Source of the DNA: Streptomyces sp. STR69
Lineage (GTDB): Bacteria > Actinomycetota > Actinomycetes > Streptomycetales > Streptomycetaceae
Length of the DNA: 64,000 nucleotides
Direction: 5' to 3'
NCBI RefSeq assembly: GCF_024519455.1
Contig: NZ_JALJRY010000002.1
Location: forward strand, 506,541-570,540
The position numbers were made by a program, and so were the translations under genes. How positions within the stretch are numbered: the first letter of the stretch is position 1; the number at the start of each line of letters is the position of its first letter. Below are positions 39,141-49,610 of this stretch, in pieces. The notes under the pieces were generated by a model. It was not told the origin of the DNA and did no database searches. It saw only the letters and a program-made list of their open reading frames with translations.

Positions 39141-40871
39141 ATGCCCCGTCGCACGGCCACGCTCCTGTGGCGCGCCTTCCTCGCGGCTGCCCTCGTGTGC
39201 GCCGTGGGCCTGCTGCCCTGGCTCTCCCGCACCGACCCGGCACTCACCGTCCTCAAGGCGCGGTCGGCGGAACGCGACCCCGATCCCGAGGTGCTCGCCG
39301 CTGTCCGCACCCAACTCGGCCTAGAAGAGGGTCCGTTGAGGCTGCTCGGGCGATGGCTCGGCGGGCTGCCGCGCGGCGACGCCGGCCGGTCGTGGATCTC
39401 CGGCGCCGAGGTCATGCCCGGCGTCCTCCAAGCACTGGGCGCGTCCCTGCTGTTGATGGGCGCGGCGCTCGTACTGGCCTTTGTGACCGCCGGGTTGGTG
39501 TGCGCCCGCACGCTCCGGCGGGGCGGAGCCGAGGCGTCGCGCCCCGGCGGCACCGGCTCCGCCGTGCTCGCCGCGCTTCCCGAGTTCCTGACCGCGTCCG
39601 TGCTGGCCACCGTCGTAGGGGTGCAGCTCGGGTGGTTGCCCGCGCTCGGCTGGTACGGGCCGCGGTGGACGGTGTTGCCCGCGCTCGCGCTCGGGCTGCC
39701 CGCCGGGGCCGTGCTGGGGCGGCTGCTCGACGATCTGCTGCCCGGTGCCTTCGCCGAGCCGTGGGCGCGGGCCGCCGCCGCGCGCGGACTGCCCGGTCGG
39801 CGCATCGCCCGGCAGGCCGTTCGCCGTTGTCTGCCCGGACTGCTGCCGAACCTGGGGCTGTTCGTCGTCGGGCTGACCGGCGGGGCCGTCGCCGTCGAGC
39901 AGATCTTCGACATCCCCGGCCTCGGCCGCACCATCCTCCAGGCCGCCCTCGCCCAGGACCTGCCCGTCCTCCAGGCCGGGACCCTCGTCCTCCTCCTGCT
40001 CGCCGCCCTCGCCGCCGGACTCTCCCGCCTCGTCACCCGTCTCCTCGTCGGACCGGCACTGCGAGCCGGGGCCCTGCCGTCCCTCCACGGACCCGGCCCA
40101 ACACCCAGGCCGACCCTGCCCCTTGTGTACGGCGCCCTCCTCCTCGGTGTCCTCGTACTCGGCCTGCCCCGCGACCCCCTCGCCCTCAACACCGGACTGC
40201 GGCTCCAACACCCCACCTGGGCCCACCCGTTCGGCACCGACGCGCTCGGCCGCGACCTCCTCGCGCGGATCGCCCACGGAGCCGTCGACACCCTGCTGCT
40301 CGCCCTCGCGATCAGTGCCGTAGCGCTCGTCACCGGCGTCCTGCTCGGACTGCTGCCCCGGCTGTCCGGACCGCTCGTCGACACCGTGAACGCCGTACCG
40401 CCCGTCCTCGCCGCCCTGTTGGTCACCGCCGTGGCCGGCCGCGGGAGCGGTACGCCCGCCCTCGCCGTCGCCGCCCTCACGTGGACCCCCCTCGCCGCAC
40501 ACACCTCCGCGCTGCTGCGGCAGGAGCGCGCCACCCCGCACGTGACCGCCACCCGGGGCCTGGGCGCGGGCCGTTGGTACCTCCTGCGCCACGAACTGCT
40601 GCCCGCCGTCCTGCCACCCGTCACCCGGCACGCCCTGCTCCGCCTGCCCGGTATCGCCCTCGCCCTCGCCTCGCTCGGCTTCCTCGGCCTCGGCGCCCAG
40701 CCGCCCGACCCGGAGTGGGGCCTCCTCCTCGCCGAGAACCAGCCCTACGCCGAGCGCGCTCCCTGGGCCGTCCTCGCGCCCGCCGCCGTCCTCGCCCTCC
40801 TCGGCGCCCTCGCGGTGACGGCGGCCGGCAGCGTACGAGCCTCGGGACAGGGGCAGTTGGCGGTCCGGTGA
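39141..40871 (+). CDS. Fused DppB/NikB-DppC/NikC ABC permease
   Basis: A 576-residue membrane protein joining two permeases that are normally separate. The first half (residues 1-320) has an EAA-like loop FAEPWARAAAARGLPGRRIARQAVRRCLP and ends with QIFDIPGLGRTILQAALAQDLPVLQAGTL, typical of the B subunit. The second half has HPFGTDALGRDLLARIAHG and HVTATRGLGAGRWYLLRHELLP, typical of the C subunit, then GFLGLGAQPPDPEWG. It would form the whole channel as one chain. The expected ATPase (D and E, often also fused) is missing downstream; a broken MFS gene takes its place. Confidence 0.9.
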   Translation: MPRRTATLLWRAFLAAALVCAVGLLPWLSRTDPALTVLKARSAERDPDPEVLAAVRTQLGLEEGPLRLLGRWLGGLPRGDAGRSWISGAEVMPGVLQALGASLLLMGAALVLAFVTAGLVCARTLRRGGAEASRPGGTGSAVLAALPEFLTASVLATVVGVQLGWLPALGWYGPRWTVLPALALGLPAGAVLGRLLDDLLPGAFAEPWARAAAARGLPGRRIARQAVRRCLPGLLPNLGLFVVGLTGGAVAVEQIFDIPGLGRTILQAALAQDLPVLQAGTLVLLLLAALAAGLSRLVTRLLVGPALRAGALPSLHGPGPTPRPTLPLVYGALLLGVLVLGLPRDPLALNTGLRLQHPTWAHPFGTDALGRDLLARIAHGAVDTLLLALAISAVALVTGVLLGLLPRLSGPLVDTVNAVPPVLAALLVTAVAGRGSGTPALAVAALTWTPLAAHTSALLRQERATPHVTATRGLGAGRWYLLRHELLPAVLPPVTRHALLRLPGIALALASLGFLGLGAQPPDPEWGLLLAENQPYAERAPWAVLAPAAVLALLGALAVTAAGSVRASGQGQLAVR

Positions 40872-41291
40872 GCGCGGCGACCGTCGTACGGACCCCGCTT
40901 CCGCCCCCGCTCCGGCTGCTGATCCCCATTCAACTCGCCTTCAACATCGGCTTCTTCGTCGTGACCGCCATTTCTCGTCGAGCATCTGGCGGACGTGATC
41001 GGCATGGCGCGCCGGCTCGTCGGGCTGGTGCTGGGGCTGCGGACCTTCAGCCGACAGGGGCTGTTCGTGGTCGGCGGGGCGTCGGCCGACCGGTACCGAG
41101 TGCGGCCCGTCGTGCTCGCCGGGTGCGTGCTGCGGATCGCCGGGTTCGGCCGGCTCGGATACGCCGAACGGACCTTGGCGGTCGTCGGAGCCGCGCTGCT
41201 CATCGGGTTCGCCGCCGCCCTCTTCTCCCCGGCCGCGGCGGTCGGACTGTTGCCGCGCACGGGCCGACCGGCAGCCGTCGTGGTCCCGTAG
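40868..41291 (+). pseudogene. Broken MFS transporter gene
   Basis: A GTG overlapping the permease stop opens a recognisable MFS N-terminus (PPPLRLLIPIQLAFNIGFFVV). The sequence then jumps across a deletion and a frame change. The second frame (40995-41291) has LVGLVLGLRTFSRQGLFVVGGASADRYRVRPVVLAGCVLRIAGFG, matching the loop 2-3 region of MFS exporters, and a truncated end ALLIGFAAALFSPAAAVG. Most of the 12-helix protein is absent, so no function remains. The overlap with the permease gene suggests it was once the last gene of this operon. Confidence 0.75.
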
Positions 41292-41463
41292 GCGATCCGG
41301 CGGCCGTATCCCGGTAAATCGACGCATGCGGGCAGGAGTCCGCCCACCTGGACTGAACGCCCCACGCGTCACCGCCGTACCAAGCCATGAACCAGATATG
41401 AGCTGCCCCCTAAACAGCCATCGACGGCTACGGCGGCAGCGGCCCGTGGGAGGATCCGTCACC

Positions 41464-42066
41464 ATGAGCGCATCCCCGGCGGTACGGAGCCTGCGCGCCG
41501 CGGTGTTCGCCGCGGTGTGTGTGCTGCTGGCTGCCGCCGGGCACGGGTTCGCGACCGGCGCGACACCCCCGCTGTGGGCGGACGGCGCCGGGTTTCTCGT
41601 CGTGTTCGGCACGGGGTGGCTGCTCGGCGGGCGTGAGCGGTCCCTGCCCGGTATCGGTGCCGCCATGCTCGCCACCCAGGCGGGGCTGCACCTCGGCTTC
41701 GACCTCGCGCGGCCCCGGGCCGGGATGGCGATGGCCGGGATGGCGCACATGTCGGGGGACACCATGGCCCCCATGCGGCAGACGCAGGCGATGACCCCGC
41801 ACGCCGTGGCCGCGCACGTCGTCGCCGCCCTCGTCGCGGCCTGGTGGCTGCGGCGCGGGGAGGCCGCGCTGTGGTCGCTGCTGCGCTGGGCCGTCGCCTT
41901 CGTACCCGGACTGGTCGCCTGGTGGCGGGACGCCCCCGCACCCCTGCCCGCCCGCACGGTCGGTCCCGGACGCACCGGCGCCGACGCGGCCCCCTTCTGC
42001 CGGCTCCTCCTGCGGCACGCGGTCAGCCGCAGAGGGCCACCGGTCCCGATCCCGTACCCGGTCTGA
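41464..42066 (+). CDS. Small membrane protein next to YcnI
   Basis: A 200-residue protein with GGGAGG before the ATG. Four or five hydrophobic helices are visible (AAVFAAVCVLLAAAGHGFA, GAGFLVVFGTGWLLGG, IGAAMLATQAGLHLGFDLA, AAHVVAALVAAWWLRRG, LLRWAVAFVPGLVAWW). Between helices 3 and 4 is a Met/His-rich stretch (GMAMAGMAHMSGDTMAPM), a pattern often used for copper binding. It lies 39 bases before the YcnI-type gene. A role in copper handling is inferred from the motif and neighbour. Confidence 0.78.
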   Translation: MSASPAVRSLRAAVFAAVCVLLAAAGHGFATGATPPLWADGAGFLVVFGTGWLLGGRERSLPGIGAAMLATQAGLHLGFDLARPRAGMAMAGMAHMSGDTMAPMRQTQAMTPHAVAAHVVAALVAAWWLRRGEAALWSLLRWAVAFVPGLVAWWRDAPAPLPARTVGPGRTGADAAPFCRLLLRHAVSRRGPPVPIPYPV

Positions 42067-42105
42067 CCACCCAACTTCCTTTTCCCGTACGGAGATCGCC
42101 TCACC

Positions 42106-42849
42106 ATGTCCGCATACCGCACCACCCTGCGCCGCGCAGGCACCGTCGCCGCGCTCGCCACCGCCGGAGTCCTGGCCGCCGCCGGCGTCGCCTCCGCGCA
42201 TGTCACCGTCCACCCCGAGAGCTACGCCAAGGGCGCCACGGACGGTGTGCTGACCTTCCGCGTCCCCAACGAGGAGGACAAGTCCAGCACCACCAAGGTC
42301 CAGGTCTATCTGCCCACCGACCACCCGGTCCTCGGCGTGCTGGTCACCCCGCAGAACGGCTGGACGGCGAAGGTCACCACCAGCAAGCTGAAGACGCCGG
42401 TCAAGACCGACGACGGCACCATCACCGACGCCGTCTCCGAGATCACCTGGACCGGCGGGAAGATCGCGGCCGGACAGTACGAGGACTTCAATGTCGCCTT
42501 CGGTCAACTGCCCGAGGACACCGACCAGTTGACGTTCAAGACGCTGCAGACCTACGCGGACGGCGATGTCGTCCGCTGGATCGAGGAGGCCGCGGCGGGC
42601 GAGGACGAGCCGGAGAACCCGGCGCCCGTCCTCAAGCTCACCGCCAAGGAGAGCGGGGACGGCGACGAGGCCCCGGCCGCCTCGGCCTCGACGGCAGCCA
42701 CCGCCACGAAGACGACGTCCGCCTCCTCGTCGAGTTCGAGGAGCGACTCGACCGCCCGCGGGCTCGGCATCGCCGGGCTGATCGTGGGCGTCCTCGGTCT
42801 CGCGGCAGGGGCGTTCGCGATCGTGCGCAGCCGGTCCCCGCAGTCGTAG
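42106..42849 (+). CDS. YcnI-family (DUF1775) copper-binding membrane-anchored protein
   Basis: A 247-residue exported protein. Cleavage after the signal (GVLAAAGVASA) would leave His at the mature N-terminus (HVTVHPESYAKGATD), the copper ligand of the YcnI monohistidine brace. The family's conserved Trp is in DGDVVRWIEEAA. A Ser/Thr/Ala-rich linker and a single C-terminal helix (LGIAGLIVGVLGLAAGAFAIV) anchor it to the membrane facing out. YcnI proteins handle extracytoplasmic copper. The upstream Met/His-rich membrane protein probably works with it. A strong terminator follows. Confidence 0.92.
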   Translation: MSAYRTTLRRAGTVAALATAGVLAAAGVASAHVTVHPESYAKGATDGVLTFRVPNEEDKSSTTKVQVYLPTDHPVLGVLVTPQNGWTAKVTTSKLKTPVKTDDGTITDAVSEITWTGGKIAAGQYEDFNVAFGQLPEDTDQLTFKTLQTYADGDVVRWIEEAAAGEDEPENPAPVLKLTAKESGDGDEAPAASASTAATATKTTSASSSSSRSDSTARGLGIAGLIVGVLGLAAGAFAIVRSRSPQS

Positions 42850-42866
42850 AGCACCTGTCGTAGCAC

Positions 42867-42906
42867 GCCGAAGGGCCCGGATCACCAGTGATCCGGGCCC
42901 TTCGGC
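42867..42906. terminator. Bidirectional hairpin terminator
   Basis: A perfect 18-bp stem (42867-42884 with 42889-42906, loop CCAG) separates the convergent YcnI and phosphotransferase genes. Confidence 0.85.
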
Positions 42907-42916
42907 GCAACCGTCC

Positions 42917-43687
42917 CTACTGCGAGACCAGTTCCAGCAGCTTCTCCTCCGCCGGAACCTCCTCGACGAGGGCGGTGCGGGAGGTGCGCCACAGCCACAG
43001 GATGTCGCGGCCGAAGGACCACACCAGGGTGCCCAGCGCGAGCGTCACCACGGCGAGGTTGGCCGTGTGGGGCAGCAGGTTCGCGCCCGCCAGCAGCAGG
43101 AGGATGCCCTGGGTGGCGGCGACCGTCTTGCGGGCCGTGCTCGGCGGCAGCGGGGCGTTCAGCCACAGCCAGACGCGGGCGGCTGCCACGAACACATAGC
43201 GCATGGCGCCGATCAGCAGGACCCACGGGCCGAGCTGCGTCGACACGTACACGCTCAGGACGAGGATCAGGAACGCGTCGACCTCCATGTCGAAGCGCGC
43301 GCCCAGCGCGGTGGAGGTGCCGGTGCGCCGGGCGACCTTGCCGTCGACACCGTCCAGGATCAGGGCCACCGCCGTCAGCCCGACCAGCAGTGTGACCGGG
43401 GGCGAACTCTCGAAGGAGTCGGCGACCAGCGCGGTCACCCCGCCGACCAGGATCGCGCGGCCGAGCGTGACCCGGTTGGCCGGGCCGAAGGACCGCGTCC
43501 GGGTCTTGTGCAGGGCCTGGGAGAGCACGGCCCAGGTGGCGATCGCGAACGCCAGGCCGGTCAGCCAGCCCGCCGGGCCCATCCCGATCGCCGTACCGAG
43601 CAACGCCAGCAACAGGATCTGAACGCCCGCTCCCACAGCGGTCTCCTGCTGGACCAGCCTTGCTTCGTATGTGTTGTTCAGGGCCAC
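42917..43687 (-). CDS. CDP-alcohol phosphatidyltransferase family protein
   Basis: A 256-residue membrane enzyme starting at GTG with GGAGGG upstream. The family signature DGX2ARX8GX3DX3D is complete in DGKVARRTGTSTALGARFDMEVD. Six or so helices surround it. Enzymes of this family move a phosphoalcohol from a CDP-linked donor to an alcohol acceptor (glycerol-P, inositol-P and others). It is divergent from the dehydrogenase gene that starts the pterin-like cluster and probably supplies a lipid or phosphodiester step there. The specific substrates cannot be read. Confidence 0.88.
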   Translation of the reverse strand: MALNNTYEARLVQQETAVGAGVQILLLALLGTAIGMGPAGWLTGLAFAIATWAVLSQALHKTRTRSFGPANRVTLGRAILVGGVTALVADSFESSPPVTLLVGLTAVALILDGVDGKVARRTGTSTALGARFDMEVDAFLILVLSVYVSTQLGPWVLLIGAMRYVFVAAARVWLWLNAPLPPSTARKTVAATQGILLLLAGANLLPHTANLAVVTLALGTLVWSFGRDILWLWRTSRTALVEEVPAEEKLLELVSQ

Positions 43688-43792
43688 CGCACACCCTCCG
43701 GCCATATGACAGAGTCGATCAACGCCGCGTACTGTGCGCGGCCTGTGGTTACCCGTACGTGAACAGCTTCCCGATCGTTCAGGAGGATTCCG

Positions 43793-44773
43793 ATGAAACG
43801 CACCGCCAGGGCGTTCTGGATCGGCTCCCCGGGTCACGGCGAGATACGTGACGTGCCCCTTCCGGACCCCGCCGAGGACGAGGTGCTGGTCCGTTCCCTC
43901 TGGTCGGGCGTGAGCCGCGGCACCGAGACCCTGGTCTTCCGAGGGGGTGTCCCCGAGAGCCAGCACGCGGCGATGCGGGCACCTTTCCAGGACGGCGACT
44001 TCCCGGGCCCGGTGAAGTACGGCTACCTCAACGTCGGGGTGGTGGAGGAGGGCCCGGCCGCGCTGCTCGGCCGTACCGTCTTCTGCCTCTATCCGCACCA
44101 GACGCGCTACGTCGTCCCCGCGAGCGCCGTCACACCGGTGCCGGACTCGGTGCCGGCCGGGCGGGCCGTTCTCGCCGGGACCGTGGAGACCGCCGTCAAC
44201 GCCCTGTGGGACGCGAGGCCACTGATCGGTGACCGGATCGCCGTGGTCGGCGGTGGCATGGTCGGGTGTTCGGTGGCCGCGCTGCTGGCCCGCTTCCCGG
44301 GTGCGCGCGTGCAGTTGGTGGACGCCGATCCGACGCGCGCCAAGACCGCCGAGGCCCTGGGCGTCGGCTTCGCGCTCCCCGCGGACGCGCTCGGCGACTG
44401 CGACCTCGTCGTGCACGCCAGCGCCACCGAACAGGGCCTGGCCCGCGCGCTGGAACTCCTCACCCCCGAGGGGACCGTCCTCGAACTGAGCTGGTACGGC
44501 GACCGGAAGGTGAGCCTCCCGCTCGGCGAGGCCTTCCACTCCCGCCGCCTCGTCATCCGCAGCAGCCAGGTCGGCACCGTCTCCCCGAACCGGGCGAACC
44601 GCAGCTACGCCGACCGCCTCGCCCTCGCTCTCGACCTCCTCGCCGACCCGGCGCTCGACGCGTTGGTCACCGGGGAGAGCGACTTCGAGGAGCTGCCGGA
44701 CCTGCTGCCCAGGCTCGCCTCCGGAGAGATTCCGGCGCTGTGTCACCGGGTCCGATACACCGACATGGGTTGA
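43793..44773 (+). CDS. MDR-superfamily dehydrogenase (BchC-like, zinc Cys replaced)
   Basis: A 326-residue medium-chain dehydrogenase/reductase with AGGAGG before the ATG. The N-terminal domain has [17 protein letters not shown] in place of the usual catalytic zinc loop (Cys-Gly-Thr-Asp becomes Ser-Arg-Gly-Thr-Glu), as in BchC-like members. The Rossmann domain is [20 protein letters not shown], then [18 protein letters not shown]. It probably oxidises a secondary alcohol of a sugar, inositol or side chain. It opens a collinear run of biosynthetic genes and lies 150 bases before the PTPS-like gene. Confidence 0.85.
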   Translation: MKRTARAFWIGSPGHGEIRDVPLPDPAEDEVLVRSLWSGVSRGTETLVFRGGVPESQHAAMRAPFQDGDFPGPVKYGYLNVGVVEEGPAALLGRTVFCLYPHQTRYVVPASAVTPVPDSVPAGRAVLAGTVETAVNALWDARPLIGDRIAVVGGGMVGCSVAALLARFPGARVQLVDADPTRAKTAEALGVGFALPADALGDCDLVVHASATEQGLARALELLTPEGTVLELSWYGDRKVSLPLGEAFHSRRLVIRSSQVGTVSPNRANRSYADRLALALDLLADPALDALVTGESDFEELPDLLPRLASGEIPALCHRVRYTDMG

Positions 44774-44812
44774 GAATCGTTCAATCCGTTACGACAAGCG
44801 CGTCTGACCTGA

Positions 44813-46499
<1,687 letters not shown>

Positions 46500-46503
<4 letters not shown>

Positions 46504-47591
46504 GGAATACGCAGCCTACGCAGTCCGCACGGACCGCAGGACAGACCGGACGGATTCCGGCGCAGCCGGGGCCGAGGGGCGTACCGCTGGGGATGCTGGT
46601 TCCCCCGGCGCAGCCCGGAGGAGTGGAGGACGTGATGGCGGGGACGGCTTCGGCGGACACCGGCGAGCAGGCCGGGCACGGTGCCGTGATCCCCGGCGCC
46701 GGACCCGCGACCCGCCCCGGCGAGCGGGCCACCGTACGGCTGCGGGACGTCGGACCCGACGACCCGCCGCGCTACGCGCCCGAGTGGCTGGAGCTGCGCG
46801 AGGGCGCCGACGCCGTCGCGCGGGCCCCCGAACTCCTCGACCCACTGCGCATCCGGCTCGCCAACCTGCCCGGAAAGTCCGGGGTCGTCATCCACGACCT
46901 GGGCTGCGGCACCGGCTCGATGGGACGCTGGCTCGCCCCGCGTCTCGACGGCTCCCAGCACTGGATCCTGCACGACCGCGACCCCTACCTCCTGCACTTC
47001 GCCGCCGTCGCCTCCCCGCGTGCCGCCGCCGACGGCAGCCGCGTCACGGTCGAGACCCGGCGCGGCGACGTGGCCCGGCTGACCCCGGACGCGCTGGTCG
47101 GCGCCTCCCTGGTGACGGCCTCCGCGCTGCTCGACGTGCTCACCCGGGAGGAGGTCGACGCGCTCGTCACCGCCTGCGTCGGCGCCGGCTGCCCCGCGCT
47201 GCTCACCCTCTCCGTCGCCGGACGGGTCGAACTCACCCCGGCCGACCCGATGGACGCCGAGATCGCCGACGCGTTCAACGCCCACCAGCGGCGCGACGGA
47301 CTCCTCGGCCCGGACGCCGTCACCGTCACCTGCGAGGCCTTCGCCGCGCACGGCGCCACGGTCCGCGTCCACCCGAGCGCCTGGCACCTGGGCCCCGACG
47401 ACCTCGCGCTGACCGCCGAGTGGCTGCGCGGCTGGGTCGGCGCGGCCGTCGAGGAACGCCCGGAACTGAAGGAACGCGCCGACCGCTATCTGCGCGAACG
47501 CCTCGCGGCCTGCGCGGCGGGGGAGTTGACCGTGCTGGTCCACCACAGCGACCTGCTGGCGCTGGCCCGGCCCACAGGGGGAACATCATGA
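46500..47591 (+). CDS. SAM-dependent methyltransferase
   Basis: A 363-residue enzyme. Motif I is VIHDLGCGTGSMGRWLAP at about residue 130, followed by WILHDRDPYLLHFAAV (motif II acidic residue). The first 45 residues are Pro/Gly/Gln-rich and look disordered. A second start at Met46 (46635) is preceded by GGAGGAGTGGAGG, stronger than the signal at 46500, so either is possible; 46500 gives the usual ATGA coupling. It ends with a 4-base overlap into the membrane-protein gene. It is likely an N- or O-methyltransferase for the cluster product. Confidence 0.83.
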
Positions 47592-48940
47592 GCGTCGAGA
47601 CGATGAGGACGGTCGCACCGCGACCGGGCACCACGAGGCGCAGGGTGCGCGTCGAGCGGCCCGCGCCGGTCGCGGTCGAACTGCGCGACCGGGGCACCGT
47701 CGAGGAGGTGCGCAGGCGGCCCGCGCACACCCCGCCGCTGCACAGCGCGGCCGTCTCCGGCGACCGTATCGGGGTGATCGTCGCCGCACCGCGCCCCACC
47801 GCCGACCGCGACTCCGGCGCCCGCCGCGTCCTGCGCGCGATCCTGACCCGGGTGAACTCCCGCGCGGTACGCACCCACTTCGGCTCGGTCGCCGGCGTCA
47901 CCATCCTCGGCGTCCTCCTGTGGCGCCTGGGCACCGGCGTCTTCCTGGACGGCCTGCGCCGCATCGACGCACCGACCCTGCTGATCGGTCTCGCGATCGG
48001 GGTCGTCACCACGGTGTTCAGCGCCTGGCGCTGGGCGCTGGTGGCGCGCGGGCTGCGCATCAAGCTGCCGCTCGGCCCGGCCGTCGCCGACTACTACCGC
48101 GCCCTGTTCCTCAACGCGGCCCTGCCCGGCGGCATCCTCGGCGACGTCCACCGCGCGGTACGGCACGGACAGAGCGCCGGCGACATGGGCCGCGCCGTCC
48201 GCGCCGTCGTCCTCGAACGCGTCGCGGGCCAGATCGCCCTGGCCGTGGTCGGGGTGGGGGTCCTGCTGGGCCTGGACTCCCCGGTGATGGCCGACGCCCG
48301 CAGCATCGCCCCGCTCGTCCTGCTCGCCGCCCTCGGCGCGCTCGCGGTCGTGGCCGCCGTACGGATGAACCGTCCGCCCACCGCCACCCGCCGCGGTCGC
48401 GCCCTGCGCACCACCCTCGACGAGGTGCGCGCCGGACTCTTCTCCCGCGCCAACTGGCCCGGCGTCGCCCTCTCCTCGCTGATCATCCTGGCCGGCCACC
48501 TCGCGATGTTCGTCGTCGCCGCGCACGCCGCCGGATCGTCCGCCACCGTCGGCCAGCTGCTCCCGATCGCGGTCCTCGCGCTGGTCGCCATGGGCCTCCC
48601 GCTGAACGTCGGCGGCTGGGGCCCCCGCGAGGGTGTCACCGCCTGGGCGTTCGGCGCCGCGGGCCTCGGCGCGAGCAGCGGACTGTCCGTCGCCGTCATC
48701 TACGGCGTGCTCAGCTTCGCCGCCGCCGTGCCCGGCCTGTTCGTCCTGGTCGCCCGCTGGTACACCGGCCTGCGCACCACCGGGCCCGGCACCGCCGTAC
48801 CGGACCCGGCACCCGCTCAGGAGTCCGCGGTCAGCATCGAGAAATACGCGCCGAAGGAATCGGCGAGGCTCGCCAGCAGTGCCTTCCCCTTTTCCGCCGA
48901 GCCGAGGGACGGGCGCCCGATGACGCCCGACTCGGTATAG
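47588..48940 (+). CDS. Lysylphosphatidylglycerol-synthase TM region / UPF0104 flippase-like membrane protein
   Basis: A 450-residue membrane protein with about 90 hydrophilic N-terminal residues and then eight predicted helices. Family landmarks are TVFSAWRWALVARGLRIKLPLG, DYYRALFLNAALPGGILGDVHRAVRHG, VLERVAGQIALAVVGV and PLNVGGWGPREGVTAWAFG. These LPG_synthase_TM/UPF0104 proteins are thought to flip lipid-linked molecules. In this cluster it may export or translocate a lipid-attached product. Its last 41 codons overlap the convergent creatininase-family gene by 124 bases; that tail (from about QESAVSIEKYAP) is not membrane-like. Confidence 0.83.
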   Translation: MSVETMRTVAPRPGTTRRRVRVERPAPVAVELRDRGTVEEVRRRPAHTPPLHSAAVSGDRIGVIVAAPRPTADRDSGARRVLRAILTRVNSRAVRTHFGSVAGVTILGVLLWRLGTGVFLDGLRRIDAPTLLIGLAIGVVTTVFSAWRWALVARGLRIKLPLGPAVADYYRALFLNAALPGGILGDVHRAVRHGQSAGDMGRAVRAVVLERVAGQIALAVVGVGVLLGLDSPVMADARSIAPLVLLAALGALAVVAAVRMNRPPTATRRGRALRTTLDEVRAGLFSRANWPGVALSSLIILAGHLAMFVVAAHAAGSSATVGQLLPIAVLALVAMGLPLNVGGWGPREGVTAWAFGAAGLGASSGLSVAVIYGVLSFAAAVPGLFVLVARWYTGLRTTGPGTAVPDPAPAQESAVSIEKYAPKESARLASSAFPFSAEPRDGRPMTPDSV

Positions 48941-49572
48941 CCGGCCATACCGAGCGTCAGAAGATGGCGACGGTCGTCGGCGACGAAATCGGAGGTCTCA
49001 TAACCGGGACGGATCAATTCGGGATGAGCGTGCAGAAGAATGGAGGTCTCGATTTCCCCCGCATGCATATCGGTGAGCAGCGAGGTCAGCACCCCGGCCC
49101 GCTCCCGCGCCGTCTCCCAGTCCTCGGCGGCCGGGAAGAGCGCCATCCGCTCACCGCGCGCGGAGGACTCCTGAACGACGTTGCCCAGTACGTAGTTTCC
49201 GCCGTGCCCGTTGACCACCACCAGGGTCTCGACCCCCGAGCGGCGGAGCGAGTCCGCGATGTCCCGCACCACCGCATGAAGGGTCACGGAAGAGATGCTG
49301 ACGGTCCCCGGCCAGGCCGCGTGCTCCTGCGAGCAGGCGATCGTCACCGGCGGGAGCAGCTGCACCGGGTACGCCGCGGCGATCTCCCGGGCCACGGCAC
49401 AGGCGACGAGGGTGTCGGTCGCCAGGGGAAGATACGGTCCGTGCTGCTCGAAACTGCCGACCGGAAGGACGGCGACCTGTGCTGAGACACCTGCCCCCCT
49501 AGCCCGTACGTCCTCCGTGGTGTCCGCCGGCACCAGTCCGTATGCCGCCGTCCGTGAGCCCGAACCATTCAT
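48817..49572 (-). CDS. Creatininase-family amidohydrolase (ArfB/MftE-like)
   Basis: A 251-residue metal hydrolase. The family's metal ligands are all visible: Glu42 and His44 in VGSFEQHGPYLPLATDT, Asp53 in the same stretch, His123 in VVNGHGGN, and Glu173 in DMHAGEIETS. The family includes creatininase, the mycofactocin peptidase MftE and the archaeal ArfB, which removes the formyl group of FAPy made by GTP cyclohydrolase III. Pairing with a GTP cyclohydrolase II predicted to stop at FAPy makes a deformylase role attractive. It is divergent from that gene, 38 bases apart. A Shine-Dalgarno is weak for the chosen start. Confidence 0.87.
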   Translation of the reverse strand: MNGSGSRTAAYGLVPADTTEDVRARGAGVSAQVAVLPVGSFEQHGPYLPLATDTLVACAVAREIAAAYPVQLLPPVTIACSQEHAAWPGTVSISSVTLHAVVRDIADSLRRSGVETLVVVNGHGGNYVLGNVVQESSARGERMALFPAAEDWETARERAGVLTSLLTDMHAGEIETSILLHAHPELIRPGYETSDFVADDRRHLLTLGMAGYTESGVIGRPSLGSAEKGKALLASLADSFGAYFSMLTADS

Positions 49573-49610
49573 TGTTTCACGGCCTTTCGTCTCTGCTTAG
49601 GAACCAGATC

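Noticed and set aside
38915..41317. 800-codon plus-strand open frame across the fused permease
   Set aside because: Translation is Arg/Pro-rich noise overlapping the well-supported permease in another frame; only its last part coincides with MFS remnant sequence.
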